DNA from: an uncultured Candidatus Melainabacteria bacterium
Lineage (GTDB): Bacteria > Cyanobacteriota > Vampirovibrionia > Gastranaerophilales > Gastranaerophilaceae
Assembly (NCBI GenBank): GCA_934754775.1
Contig: CAKVIM010000002.1
Span: 62,001-126,000 of the forward strand
Reading direction: 5' to 3'
Length of the DNA stretch: 64,000 nucleotides
Shown here: positions 51,478-60,758 of the stretch, one piece after another
Layout: each line of letters opens with the position of its first letter
How positions within the stretch are numbered: the stretch's first letter is position 1
Notes under the pieces: model-generated
Databases searched by the model: none
Told to the model about the DNA's origin: nothing
What the model saw: the letters and a program-made list of their open reading frames with translations, nothing else
Program-made: the position numbers and the translations under genes

Positions 51478-53565
51478 TTACTTAGAAGCACCTGATTTTT
51501 CGATAATTTCTTTTTCGATATTAGCAGGAACTTGTTCGTAGTTGTGGAATTCCATAGAGAATGTACCACGACCTTGAGTGTTAGATCTCAAGTCAGTTGC
51601 GTAACCGAACATATTAGCCAATGGAACTAATGCTCTAACGATTACGTTACCTGTGTTACCTTGAGGTTCTTGACCTTCTACACGGCCACGTCTTCTTGAA
51701 ATGTCACCGATGATTGTACCTGTGAATTCATCAGGGATTTCGATTTCAACTTTCATCATTGGTTCAAGGATACAAGGTTGAGCTTTTCTAGTACCTTCCT
51801 TGATAGCCATAGAACCGGCAATTTTGAATGCCATTTCAGAAGAGTCGACTTCGTGGTAAGAACCATCATAAAGTTCAACTTTTACGTCAATCATAGGGAA
51901 TCCAGCTAGGATACCGCCTTCAAGAGCTTCTTCCATACCTTTTCTTGCAGGTTCGATGTATTCCTTAGGAATAGCACCACCAACGATTTTGTTTTCGAAT
52001 ACAAAACCGGCATTTTCTTCAGCTGGAGAAATTCTGATTTTAACGTGACCATATTGACCTTTACCACCTGATTGACGAGCAAATTTAGAATCTTGATCAG
52101 CTGTTCCTCTGATTGTTTCTCTGTAAGCAACTTGAGGTTTACCAATGTTAGCTTCTACCTTGAATTCTCTCAACATACGGTCAACGATAATATCCAAGTG
52201 AAGTTCACCCATACCGGAAATAATTGTTTGACCAGTTTCAGCATCAGATTTAACTCTGAATGATGGATCTTCTTCAGCAAGTTTTTGAAGAGCAATGCCC
52301 ATTTTATCTTGGTCAGCCTTTGTTTTTGGTTCAATAGCAACAGAAATTACAGGTTCTGGGAATGTCATTCTTTCCAAGATAATTGGAGCTTTTTCATCAC
52401 ACAATGTATCACCTGTTGTTGTATCTTTCAAACCAACTGCTGCACAAATGTCACCAGCGTATACTTCGTTTTCTTCGATTCTTTGGTCAGCGTACATACG
52501 AACCAATCTTGAAATACGTTCTTTCTTACCGTTAGTTGAGTTAAGAACGTAAGAACCAGCTGTAATAACACCAGAGTAAACTCTTAAGAATGTTAAACGA
52601 CCTACGAATGGGTCTGTCATAACCTTGAATGACAAAGCTGAGAATGGTTCAGAGTCAGAAGAATGTCTTTCAGTTTTTGTACCGTCTTCTAATTCACCTT
52701 CAATAGCTTTAACATCAACCGGTGATGGCATATAATCAACAACAGCGTTTAATAATAATTGAACACCTTTGTTTTTGAATGCTGTACCGCAAGTTACAGG
52801 AACGATTTTGTTATCGCAAACAGCTTTTCTTAATGCAGCTTTCAATTCATCAACTGTGATTGAATCAGGATCTTCAAAGAATTTTTCCATCAAAGCGTCA
52901 TCTTCTGATGCGATAGCTTCAACCATTGCATCGTGATATTCTTTAGCTTTTTCAGCCATATCAGCAGGAATATCTTCTTCTTTAATATCTGTACCTAAGT
53001 CGTTAGTGTAGATTTCAGCTTTCATAGTCATCAAGTCGATAAGACCTGTGAATTTGTCTTCTGCACCGATAGGTAATTGAAGAGGAACTGCGTTAGCACC
53101 CAATCTGTTTTTGATTTGATCTACAACACGGTAGAAATCAGCACCTGTTCTATCCATTTTGTTTACGAATACCATTCTTGGAACTTCGTATCTGTTAGCT
53201 TGTCTCCAAACTGTTTCTGATTGTGATTGAACACCACCAACTGCACAGAATACAGCAACAACACCGTCTAATACACGAAGTGAACGTTCTACTTCGATTG
53301 TGAAGTCAACGTGCCCTGGGGTATCGATAATGTTGATTTGGTGACCTTTCCAAGTAGCTGTAACAGCTGCAGATTGGATTGTAATACCTCTTTCTTTTTC
53401 TTGTTCCATAAAGTCAGTTACAGCAGCACCGTCGTGAGTTTCACCGATTTTGTGAGTTTTACCTGTGTAGAACAAGATACGTTCAGTTGTAGTGGTTTTA
53501 CCTGCGTCGATGTGAGCAGCAATACCAATATTTCTGATTTTTTCTAATGGAGTTTTTCTAGCCAT
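51478..53565 (-). CDS. fusA: Elongation factor G
   Basis: The ribosomal translocase GTPase, 695 residues, full length. G1 is [14 protein letters not shown]3 is DTPGHVDF, and G4 is [10 protein letters not shown]. The C-terminal domains IV and V are present through [25 protein letters not shown] site precedes the ATG. It is transcribed alone here, not within an str operon. Confidence 0.98.
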   Translation of the reverse strand: MARKTPLEKIRNIGIAAHIDAGKTTTTERILFYTGKTHKIGETHDGAAVTDFMEQEKERGITIQSAAVTATWKGHQINIIDTPGHVDFTIEVERSLRVLDGVVAVFCAVGGVQSQSETVWRQANRYEVPRMVFVNKMDRTGADFYRVVDQIKNRLGANAVPLQLPIGAEDKFTGLIDLMTMKAEIYTNDLGTDIKEEDIPADMAEKAKEYHDAMVEAIASEDDALMEKFFEDPDSITVDELKAALRKAVCDNKIVPVTCGTAFKNKGVQLLLNAVVDYMPSPVDVKAIEGELEDGTKTERHSSDSEPFSALSFKVMTDPFVGRLTFLRVYSGVITAGSYVLNSTNGKKERISRLVRMYADQRIEENEVYAGDICAAVGLKDTTTGDTLCDEKAPIILERMTFPEPVISVAIEPKTKADQDKMGIALQKLAEEDPSFRVKSDAETGQTIISGMGELHLDIIVDRMLREFKVEANIGKPQVAYRETIRGTADQDSKFARQSGGKGQYGHVKIRISPAEENAGFVFENKIVGGAIPKEYIEPARKGMEEALEGGILAGFPMIDVKVELYDGSYHEVDSSEMAFKIAGSMAIKEGTRKAQPCILEPMMKVEIEIPDEFTGTIIGDISRRRGRVEGQEPQGNTGNVIVRALVPLANMFGYATDLRSNTQGRGTFSMEFHNYEQVPANIEKEIIEKSGASK

Positions 53566-53690
53566 TGTCTTAGTTTCCTTTATATTTCTACTACTACTAT
53601 TTATACTGTTTCCCAGTTAATCACATTGTCGCATAAACAAAAAACATGTACAAGTAGTGAGAATAAAAGGATTAAGAAGGATTAAGCTAG

Positions 53691-53730
53691 AATAACAAAG
53701 GCGGCTGATAAATCAGCCGCCTTTGTTATT
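53691..53730. repeat. 40-bp near-perfect palindrome covering the HepT stop codon
   Basis: A 19-bp stem (AATAACAAAGGCGGCTGAT and its complement) with a 2-nt AA centre. It encodes the last HepT residues and its stop, and shares its core GGCGGCTGATAAATCAGCCG with the palindrome at 54414-54445. It may also act as a terminator. Confidence 0.85.
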
Positions 53731-54075
53731 AATAACTTCTTCTTGGATAAGATTTTCTATATCAAATTTAAACTGCGGTAATTTTTTCTTTATCGTCGTC
53801 CAAACAATTTCATAATCTATACCAAAATAATCGTGTATAAGTTTATCACGCATTCCTGCAACTTGACGAAACGGAATATGCGAGTTATTTTCTCTAAAAT
53901 CAATCGGCAAATTTTTAACAGCTTCACCAATGATTTCAAAGTTTCGTTCGACAGCATCCTTTGTCTTGTCATCAGAAACAAAATCTTGATAACTCATACC
54001 ATCAGTATAATGTAGTATTTTAGTCAAAGATTTTTCTATATCTCTAAGAAAAAACAAAATTTTATCATTTTTCAT
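53713..54075 (-). CDS. HepT-family toxin (HEPN domain)
   Basis: A 120-residue HEPN protein with the ribonuclease motif Arg76-x4-His81-x-Tyr83 in RDKLIHDYFG. In this family the Tyr is the residue modified by the partner MntA. The N-terminal helical bundle begins MKNDKILFFLRDIEK. The gene overlaps the antitoxin gene by 4 nt. The last residues NNKGG and the stop are part of a palindrome, so the C-terminus was probably shaped by that repeat. A type VII toxin-antitoxin role is inferred. Confidence 0.88.
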   Translation of the reverse strand: MKNDKILFFLRDIEKSLTKILHYTDGMSYQDFVSDDKTKDAVERNFEIIGEAVKNLPIDFRENNSHIPFRQVAGMRDKLIHDYFGIDYEIVWTTIKKKLPQFKFDIENLIQEEVINNKGG

Positions 54076-54380
54076 AAAGCAATTGTTTCTTTCAAAATTG
54101 AATTTTTTACAAACTCTTTCAAACCATTTATTGTCCCCAAATCAATTTTCTTTTTAAAGATTTGAGACAAATAATCTTGCAAGTCAACAAAATCAAACAT
54201 ATCAACTGGTTTAGAAAAAGTAACCAACAAATCAATATCACTTTCCGGTGTTTGAAGATTTTTTGCATAAGACCCGAAGAGCAAAAGACTTTTTACGCCA
54301 TATTTCTGCTCTATCAATTCTTTATGAGCAGCTAGAACGGCTTTTATTTCTGCTATTGAATAAACTTTATCGTTTTGCAT
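54072..54380 (-). CDS. MntA-family nucleotidyltransferase antitoxin
   Basis: A 102-residue product from the ATG at 54380 (MQNDKVYSIAEIK). It has the minimal nucleotidyltransferase motif GSYAKNLQTPESDID: Gly36-Ser37, then Asp48 and Asp50. The MntA/HepT pair is the type VII system in which MntA adds AMP to HepT. The longer frame (6 codons) begins upstream of the promoter's expected start. The promoter gives a leaderless mRNA. Confidence 0.9.
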   Translation of the reverse strand: MQNDKVYSIAEIKAVLAAHKELIEQKYGVKSLLLFGSYAKNLQTPESDIDLLVTFSKPVDMFDFVDLQDYLSQIFKKKIDLGTINGLKEFVKNSILKETIAL

Positions 54381-54386
54381 AAGTAA

Positions 54387-54395
54387 ATTATAACA
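54387..54395 (-). promoter_or_regulatory. Extended -10 promoter immediately before mntA
   Basis: TGTTATAAT on the minus strand, then 6 nt and the ATG at 54378-54380. The spacing and sequence closely match the nadK promoter. Confidence 0.55.
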
Positions 54396-54413
54396 CATTT
54401 TGCAAAAGAAACC

Positions 54414-54445
54414 AACAAGGCGGCTGATAAATCAGCCGCCTTGTT
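54414..54445. repeat. 32-bp palindrome upstream of mntA and downstream of tpiA
   Basis: A 15-bp stem (AACAAGGCGGCTGAT and its complement) with an AA centre. It shares its core with 53691-53730 and lies 28 nt after the tpiA stop, where it can act as its terminator. Confidence 0.85.
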
Positions 54446-54473
54446 CGTTAAAATAAGTTTTCAAACTTAAAAA

Positions 54474-55268
54474 CTACACACTAACTTTCATTGTGTTAGC
54501 AATGATTTCGTTAAAGCTATCAGCTTTCAAGCTTGCACCACCAACCAAAGCACCGTCGATGTCTGATTGAGACATTTGTTCTTCGATTGTGTTAGGTTTT
54601 ACAGAACCGCCGTAAAGAATTCTGATTGCATCGCCGGCAGAAGCTGAAGAAACTTCTTTAACAACGTTTCTAATCATAGCAATAACTCTGTTAGCTTCTT
54701 TGCTGTCGCAAGTTTTACCGGTTCCGATAGCCCAGATTGGTTCGTATGCGATAACTGATTTAGCAACTTCTTCTTCTGACAAACCATTCAAAGCAGCTCT
54801 GATTTGAGATGCGATATGTTGGTCTGTAACACCTGCTTCTCTTTGTTCAAGAGTTTCACCGCAGCAGATAATAGGAATCAAGCCGCCAGCCAAAATAGCT
54901 TTAGCTTTTTTGTTAATCATTTCGTCTGTTTCTGAGAAGTATTGTCTTCTTTCAGAGTGACCGATAATAACGTGTGAGCAGCCTGCATCTGCTAACATTT
55001 CTACAGAAACTTCACCAGTGAATGCACCTGATTTTTCCCAGTGGCAATTTTGACCTGCAACAGCAATTTTGTCGCATCCGCAACCACAATTACATTTTTC
55101 TGCATTAACTACGCTTAAAGAAGTAAATACAGGAGCAATGATGATTTCAGGCAATTGAGGAGCTGTGAAATCTTTTGTAAAATTCTTTATACCTTCAAAC
55201 AATGCTTTTGCGTCAGCTTGAAGTAAATTCATTTTCCAGTTTCCTGCAATAATTGGTTTTCTTGACAT
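54474..55268 (-). CDS. tpiA: Triosephosphate isomerase
   Basis: A glycolytic enzyme of 264 residues, starting MSRKPIIAGNWKMN. Catalytic Lys12, His104 (IIGHSERRQYFSE) and Glu176 (AYEPIWAIGTGK) are all present, with the C-terminal GGASLKADSF phosphate-binding loop. An odd feature is a cysteine cluster near residues 59-65 (EKCNCGCGCDK), which looks like an insertion in a surface region before the AVAGQNCHWE strand. AAGGAG precedes the ATG. Confidence 0.96.
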   Translation of the reverse strand: MSRKPIIAGNWKMNLLQADAKALFEGIKNFTKDFTAPQLPEIIIAPVFTSLSVVNAEKCNCGCGCDKIAVAGQNCHWEKSGAFTGEVSVEMLADAGCSHVIIGHSERRQYFSETDEMINKKAKAILAGGLIPIICCGETLEQREAGVTDQHIASQIRAALNGLSEEEVAKSVIAYEPIWAIGTGKTCDSKEANRVIAMIRNVVKEVSSASAGDAIRILYGGSVKPNTIEEQMSQSDIDGALVGGASLKADSFNEIIANTMKVSV

Positions 55269-55417
55269 AATTTTCTCCTTCTTTTGGGGGCAAGCCCCTC
55301 TTTTCTCGTGTATTATTACACTCTGATATTAGAATAAACAAGAAGTTAAATCAATGGGGAAGGAGAAGTATCAAATATTTTTATCAAACAACACTCGCCC
55401 TACAACTGTATAAAAAC

Positions 55418-55741
55418 TTACGCAGATAAAGAAGTCGTAATTCCTTCCATAATATTATAAAAATCTTCTCTCGGAAGTGTTGACATTGTTTTCAGAGCAT
55501 AAGAAAGAATGCTGACTTTGTCATACCAACGTCTTGAATTAGAGATTTTGTAAAGTCCTAGAACTCTGTCGATACCGATACTTACGTCTTGTTCCTCATC
55601 TTCTTCGTGCATTTCTTTAATCTGACGCACTACATTTGTTAAATCCCTAGACAAAGCTCTGCGTTTAACTTCATCCATATCCTTTAACAGCGACAAGGCT
55701 CTTTCCGTATGTTCATTTGAATCGTACCAACGTCTGTTCAT
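55418..55741 (-). CDS. Small hypothetical protein with duplicated RRWYD motif
   Basis: The start is set at the ATG at 55739-55741 (MNRRWYDSNEHTERAL) with GGGAGAGG upstream; an earlier in-frame start at 55756 is not favoured. It has 107 residues, mostly helical. RRWYD occurs twice, at about residues 3-7 and 74-78. It is a possible regulatory or adaptor protein, but no family is assigned. It lies between rnc and tpiA, all in one direction. Confidence 0.65.
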   Translation of the reverse strand: MNRRWYDSNEHTERALSLLKDMDEVKRRALSRDLTNVVRQIKEMHEEDEEQDVSIGIDRVLGLYKISNSRRWYDKVSILSYALKTMSTLPREDFYNIMEGITTSLSA

Positions 55742-55833
55742 AAAAACCTCTCCCAATACACATACTAATTATATTTCATGATAAAAGATATGCAATCATA
55801 CATATAGTGTAAAACTTTTTAGCTTTAGGCTTA

Positions 55834-56502
55834 CTAAATTGCACCGAGTTTTTTGCAAGCTTCTAAAGCACAATTCTGCTGAGCTTCTTTTTTTGATTTT
55901 CCGCAAGCCGTTGCAACAATTTCGCCGTTCCATTCAACTTCGACTTCGAAAACTGGCTTATGAGCAGGCCCCTTTATAGCAACCGTGCGATAAATCGGAA
56001 GCGTTTTGTCAATTCCCTGCGTATATTGTTGAAAAATATCTTTCGCATTGTATTTTTCAAAATGCTTATCAACGTCATCCGCAAAAGGCATCACATAATC
56101 TCTTATAAATGCCTCTATTTTATCCCTAACGCCGCTCAAATAATACGCACCCAAAATCGCTTCCAAAGTACAAGCAATATTAGATTCACGTTTTCTGCCA
56201 CCCTGCTTTTCTTCAGCAGGCCCCAAAATCATCAACTTATCCAACCCAATCTGAACAGCAATCTTTGCCAAAATTGCGTCCGAAACCAATATTGAACGAA
56301 TCTTTGAAAGTTCACCTTCCGGAGCTTGAGAATATGTTTCATACAAAAGCTTTGAGGTAAAAAGTTTTAAAACAGAGTCGCCGAAAAACTCCAATCTTTC
56401 ATAGTTTTCGGCGTCATCTAAATTATTTTCTTTAGTGTAAGAAGGGTGAGTCAGAGCGATTTTAACCAAATCATTCTGTTCACCAAAAAGTTCTTCCAAC
56501 AT
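55834..56502 (-). CDS. rnc: Ribonuclease III
   Basis: The double-strand RNA endonuclease, 222 residues. The catalytic signature is ERLEFFGDSVLKLF, followed by a second acidic helix, and the C-terminal dsRNA-binding domain is from about residue 150 (DIFQQYTQGIDKTLPIYRTV ... KSKKEAQQNCALEA). Its start overlaps the cdsA stop by 1 nt (TAATG). Confidence 0.96.
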   Translation of the reverse strand: MLEELFGEQNDLVKIALTHPSYTKENNLDDAENYERLEFFGDSVLKLFTSKLLYETYSQAPEGELSKIRSILVSDAILAKIAVQIGLDKLMILGPAEEKQGGRKRESNIACTLEAILGAYYLSGVRDKIEAFIRDYVMPFADDVDKHFEKYNAKDIFQQYTQGIDKTLPIYRTVAIKGPAHKPVFEVEVEWNGEIVATACGKSKKEAQQNCALEACKKLGAI

Positions 56503-57377
56503 TAAAACATACCTCTGAACAAATCCATAAAGTTGTTTACTACAAAGAAATACATGTAATAATGAACAACCGGAATTGTGAATATATAACTGTCTGTTCT
56601 ATCCAAAAATCCGCCATGTCCGGGAAGAATATTGCTTGAATCCTTAACTCCTGCATCACGCTTAATCATTGATTCACATAAATCACCGATTTGAGCGGAA
56701 GCTGCAATCAACAGACCGAGAATTATACAGTGATACCAAGGAATCTGAATTGTTTGACCGAATATAAAGCAGAAAATCAAGCAAGTTACAGAGCCACCAA
56801 TAGAACCCTCAATTGTTTTATTCGGGCTAATAACTTTTGATAGCTTGTGTTTTCCGAATCTGCAACCAACATAATAACAAAGACTATCAGTTAAAATTAC
56901 CGCAAAAAACAACAACAAAGCATATCCAGCACCCTCTGTTGTTATGTTTTGTTTGATAAATCCTTCGTAAACAGGATGTGAACCCAAATCACGCAAAAAA
57001 AGCAAGTGAAGTGGGAACCAACCGCAATAAACGAATCCGAGGATTGTTGTTGCAACATTTGCAATATAAGGTTGTTTGCCCTTAAATAACACTGACAAAA
57101 ACGCCATTATTGAGCAGCAAGTAAATGCAAGTGCCACCAAATCAAATCGGTTAAAATAAGCCAGAGCAGCAAACAAAAAACTCGATATCAGTATAACGGT
57201 CAAGCTTGGCAAAAATCCTTTGTGATTAAGAATTTTCGCATATTCCTTTGATGCCAAAACAACTATTGTCAGCACCAATGCTGCCAGCCACAACCCGCCT
57301 GCCATTATGGCAAAAAGAGCTGTGAAACCAATCACTAATCCCGTTAACAATCTTGTTACGCTCTTTGTTAAAGCCAT
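56502..57377 (-). CDS. cdsA: Phosphatidate cytidylyltransferase
   Basis: It makes CDP-diacylglycerol for phospholipid synthesis. The 291-residue membrane protein has about eight helices and the signature SMIKRDAGVKDSSN with LPGHGGFLDRTDS. It overlaps frr by 1 nt at its start. The pyrH-frr-cdsA-rnc order links nucleotide, ribosome recycling, lipid and RNA functions, as in many bacteria. Confidence 0.95.
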   Translation of the reverse strand: MALTKSVTRLLTGLVIGFTALFAIMAGGLWLAALVLTIVVLASKEYAKILNHKGFLPSLTVILISSFLFAALAYFNRFDLVALAFTCCSIMAFLSVLFKGKQPYIANVATTILGFVYCGWFPLHLLFLRDLGSHPVYEGFIKQNITTEGAGYALLLFFAVILTDSLCYYVGCRFGKHKLSKVISPNKTIEGSIGGSVTCLIFCFIFGQTIQIPWYHCIILGLLIAASAQIGDLCESMIKRDAGVKDSSNILPGHGGFLDRTDSYIFTIPVVHYYMYFFVVNNFMDLFRGMF

Positions 57378-57943
57378 TATACCGTCATAACCTCTTTTTC
57401 TTTTTCTGCTACTTGTGAATCAATAATTCCAACATATTTATCTGTCAATTTTTGAATCTTATCTTGATTATCCTTAACAGCATCTTCCGGAAGATTTTCT
57501 TCTTTTTCGATTTTCTTCAAAGAATCAACCATATCACGTCTTACGTTTCTTATCGCAACTTTTGCGTCTTCACCAAATTTTTTAACATCTTTTGCAGTTT
57601 CTCTTCTTCTTTCTTCTGTTAAAGGTGGGAAGTTCAAACGAATGCAAACACCGTCATTGTTTGGAGCAACGCCCAATTCTGCTTTAATAACAGCTTTTTC
57701 AACATCCTTTAAGATGCTTTTATCAAAAGGAGTAATTACCAAAGTTGTACCTTCGCTTACACTAACTTGTGCCATTTGTCTGATTGGAGTAGGTGCTCCA
57801 TAATAATCAACTACAACTCTGTCTAAGATTGCAGGATTAGCACGACCTGTACGAACCGTTGAGAATTCTCTCTTCATCTGTCCAAGTGCTTTTTCCATTT
57901 TTTCCTCTCCGAACAAAAACATTTCTTCAAGAGCTTCTGACAT
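57377..57943 (-). CDS. frr: Ribosome recycling factor
   Basis: A 188-residue factor that, with EF-G, splits post-termination ribosomes. It has GRANPAILDRVVVDYYGAPT and LNFPPLTEERRRE, followed by a long helical bundle end. AAGGAG precedes the ATG. It lies between pyrH and cdsA in the usual gene order. Confidence 0.97.
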   Translation of the reverse strand: MSEALEEMFLFGEEKMEKALGQMKREFSTVRTGRANPAILDRVVVDYYGAPTPIRQMAQVSVSEGTTLVITPFDKSILKDVEKAVIKAELGVAPNNDGVCIRLNFPPLTEERRRETAKDVKKFGEDAKVAIRNVRRDMVDSLKKIEKEENLPEDAVKDNQDKIQKLTDKYVGIIDSQVAEKEKEVMTV

Positions 57944-57969
57944 AATTTTCTCCTTTGTTTTTTATTTTT

Positions 57970-57992
57970 CTGTTGGGCTAAAAGCCCAACCT
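57970..57992. repeat. GTTGGGCT hairpin in the pyrH-frr gap
   Basis: GTTGGGCT / AGCCCAAC with a 3-nt loop. It is nearly identical, on the opposite strand, to the hairpin ending the repeat at 51392-51410. Confidence 0.65.
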
Positions 57993-58002
57993 ACTTTATC
58001 TA

Positions 58003-58719
58003 CTAACTTACGTATGTGCCAACGGCTTCGCCGTCCATAATTTTTACCAAGCTGCCTTTTGCTTTAAAATCAAAAACAATAATCGGAATATGATTTTGTT
58101 TGCATAAAGCACAAGCAGAAGTATCCATAACCTTTAATTCATTCTTCAAAATATCGTCATAAGACATTTTGTCAATCTTTTTAGCGTCCGGATTAACATT
58201 CGGGTCATCGTTATAAATCCCGTCAACACCGTTTTTTGCCATCAACATAACTTCTGCATCAATCTCAGAAGCTCTCAGGGCTGACGCCGTATCAGTCGTA
58301 AAGAACGGGTTACCTGTTCCTGCCGCAAAAATAACAACTCTGCCTTTTTCCAAATGTCTGATTGCCCTATGACGAACATAAGGTTCTGCAATCTGATTCA
58401 TCGCAATTGCAGTCTGAACACGGCATTCTACATTAATCTTTTTAAGAGCACACTGCAAAGCTACAGCATTCATGACAGTTGCAAGCATTCCGACATAGTC
58501 ACCTGAAGCTTGATCCATGCCAAGTTTTGCACTGTTTTTCATTCCCCTGAAAATATTTCCGCCACCTACAACAACCGCAACTTCAACGCCTTTGTCATAG
58601 ATTGATTTAATCTCGTTTGCAATCATTTCAACAGGTTCATAGTCAATACCGAACTGTTGTTTGCCAAGCAGAGCTTCTCCGCTAATCTTAAGTAACACAC
58701 GTTTATATTTTGTAACCAT
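58003..58719 (-). CDS. pyrH: Uridylate (UMP) kinase
   Basis: The start is placed at 58719 ([19 protein letters not shown]) with GGAAGAGG upstream. The longer frame from 58836 adds 39 hydrophobic/basic residues not found in the family and is rejected. The 238-residue amino-acid-kinase fold has [20 protein letters not shown], and the [11 protein letters not shown] loop. It makes UDP for RNA, DNA and sugar-nucleotide synthesis. Confidence 0.96.
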   Translation of the reverse strand: MVTKYKRVLLKISGEALLGKQQFGIDYEPVEMIANEIKSIYDKGVEVAVVVGGGNIFRGMKNSAKLGMDQASGDYVGMLATVMNAVALQCALKKINVECRVQTAIAMNQIAEPYVRHRAIRHLEKGRVVIFAAGTGNPFFTTDTASALRASEIDAEVMLMAKNGVDGIYNDDPNVNPDAKKIDKMSYDDILKNELKVMDTSACALCKQNHIPIIVFDFKAKGSLVKIMDGEAVGTYVS

Positions 58720-58847
58720 TAGATACCTCTTCCTTTCCATTAATAGTATTAAAAAAAACTCGATTTGTAAAGAGCAAAATCTTTTTAAATTAGCAAAAAA
58801 TTTTTTTTCAGGTATTATATATAAAGTATCAATCAAAGGAAATTATT

Positions 58848-60278
58848 GTGACAAAAGATTTAAAACATGAAATAAAAGAAACTATCAAAATCAAAGCACC
58901 AATCGTGGAAGCGTTGAAACTAGCCTATGACAATCCGACTTACCAATTTCACATCCCCGGACACACAAAAGGGAAAGCTATTTTCAAAGACTTTCGAAAA
59001 CTTATTGGTGACAAAGCCTTGAATATTGATACAACAGACGAGTTCGATAACTTAGGCACTTTGCACCCTGCAACAGGCCCTATCAAAGAAGCTCAAGAAC
59101 TCGCAGCACAAGCATTTGGAGCAAAGAAAACTTTCTTCTTGCTCAACGGCTCTACTGCCGGAAACCTTGCTCTTGCAATGGCTTTAACAAAAAAAGGTCA
59201 AAAAATTATTGTTAACAGAAATTGCCACCGCTCAATTTTAACAGGCTTGATTATCTCTGGAGCAGAACCAATTTGGATTTGCCCGAACAAGATTGAAGAT
59301 TGGTCTGTTTGGGGAAATATTGACGCTCAAAAAATAGAAGAATTAATCAAAACTAACGACAACGTATCTATGGTCTGGATTACAAACCCAACCTACGAGG
59401 GCGTTGTATCTGATATTAAATCAATTAGTGCAGTGTGCAAAAAATATAACCTGCCGCTTATTGTGGATGAAGCTCACGGGTGTTTATGGAATTTTAACAA
59501 GCATTTGCCGGAAACTGCACTTAAACTCGGTGCAGACGCTGTTGTTCATTCGCTTCACAAAACCGGCGGAAGTATGAGCCAAAGTTCTATGCTTCATATT
59601 TCAAAAGACTCTTGTCTTGATGTTGCAGCCGTCGAAAAAGCACTTAAACTTTTGCACACAACAAGCCCTTCTTTAATGCTACTCGCAAGCCTTGACGCCG
59701 CAAGAGCCAACCTTCAATCAAAAGCAGGGCAAAAACTTTTGGAAAGAGCTGTTAAAAATGCAAAATACCTTAGAACAAGACTTGATGCTATTCCAAACTT
59801 GCATCAACTAAAAGGTGATTTCGGGTACAAAACAGACGTAACAAAAGTATTTATAAAAATTGACGGACTTTCAGGAAAAAGACTTGAATCAATTTTAGAA
59901 ATCGATTTCGGGATTGAAGTTGAATCAGCTTCCGATATCGGAGTTCTAATCCTTTGCAATATAGGAAACAAACGTTCTGACTTTAAATACCTTGCAGACG
60001 CATTGGAAAAAATTGCAGCGACAAATTATCAAGACATTTATTATCTGGAAAACAGAAAACATATGCCAATGCTCGAACCTCAAATCAAGATGAGCCTTCG
60101 AGAAGCATTTTACGCAGAAAAAGAAACAATTCCAAAAACAGAAGCAATCGGAAGAATTTCTGCTGAAGTTGTTGCTGAATGCCCTCCGGGGATTTCGATT
60201 TTGCTCCCGGGAGAATTAATTACAGAAGAGCATTTGCCATACTTGAATGATTATGAAACATTGGAAGTTGTTAAGTAA
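58848..60278 (+). CDS. Orn/Lys/Arg decarboxylase family PLP enzyme (SpeA-like)
   Basis: A 476-residue PLP-dependent decarboxylase of the arginine/lysine/ornithine group. It has FHIPGHTKGKA, NGSTAGNLALAMAL, DEAHGCLWNF and the PLP lysine in VHSLHKTGGSMSQSS. The start is a GTG with AAAGGAA 6 nt upstream. In the cyanobacterial lineage such enzymes often act as biosynthetic arginine decarboxylases for polyamine synthesis; the exact substrate is inferred, not shown. Confidence 0.88.
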   Translation: MTKDLKHEIKETIKIKAPIVEALKLAYDNPTYQFHIPGHTKGKAIFKDFRKLIGDKALNIDTTDEFDNLGTLHPATGPIKEAQELAAQAFGAKKTFFLLNGSTAGNLALAMALTKKGQKIIVNRNCHRSILTGLIISGAEPIWICPNKIEDWSVWGNIDAQKIEELIKTNDNVSMVWITNPTYEGVVSDIKSISAVCKKYNLPLIVDEAHGCLWNFNKHLPETALKLGADAVVHSLHKTGGSMSQSSMLHISKDSCLDVAAVEKALKLLHTTSPSLMLLASLDAARANLQSKAGQKLLERAVKNAKYLRTRLDAIPNLHQLKGDFGYKTDVTKVFIKIDGLSGKRLESILEIDFGIEVESASDIGVLILCNIGNKRSDFKYLADALEKIAATNYQDIYYLENRKHMPMLEPQIKMSLREAFYAEKETIPKTEAIGRISAEVVAECPPGISILLPGELITEEHLPYLNDYETLEVVK

Positions 60279-60332
60279 TTCACCTTTGACGGGAGAAAAT
60301 ATCAGAAGAGCTAAAAAGAGTAGATTTAATTA

Positions 60333-60758
60333 ATGGCACGCAAAAAATACCAGAATAAAACAATTCATTTCATAATAACATTTTTACTTATGGCAACAGG
60401 TATTTATTATTTTGGCTTGAGTTATGTTCCGAAAAAACTGTATGAAACGCAGAAAATGAAACCAAATCAGGTGGAAGCATATTACGAGAACGAATGGTGC
60501 ACACCGGATTTTGGACGCAAAGAAGTTATCTTGTGGGATATGACAAGAGTTGACTGTATGACAAAAGATTACGCCATTGAGTTTGATTTTGCTAAAAAAT
60601 GGGCGGAATCAATCGGGCAATCACTTTATTACTCAAAATTAACCGGCAAAACTCCGGCAGTAGTCTTAATCCTAACCTCACCAACAGATTATCGCTACGT
60701 CAAACGTATAGAACGCCTCGATAACGGTATCAAAGTTTTCTTGATTCAAGCGTTCTAG
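60333..60758 (+). CDS. Small membrane-anchored hypothetical protein
   Basis: A 141-residue protein with one N-terminal membrane helix (HFIITFLLMATGIYYFGLSY) and a polar C-terminal domain that includes WCTPDFGRKEVILWDMTRVD. No family is recognised. It has no clear ribosome binding site. Its last 4 nt overlap the convergent gene's stop in a CTAG context. Confidence 0.55.
   Translation: MARKKYQNKTIHFIITFLLMATGIYYFGLSYVPKKLYETQKMKPNQVEAYYENEWCTPDFGRKEVILWDMTRVDCMTKDYAIEFDFAKKWAESIGQSLYYSKLTGKTPAVVLILTSPTDYRYVKRIERLDNGIKVFLIQAF

Noticed and set aside
58720..58836. Longer pyrH N-terminus
   Set aside because: The added 39 residues are unlike the family and the internal ATG has a strong GGAAGAGG site.
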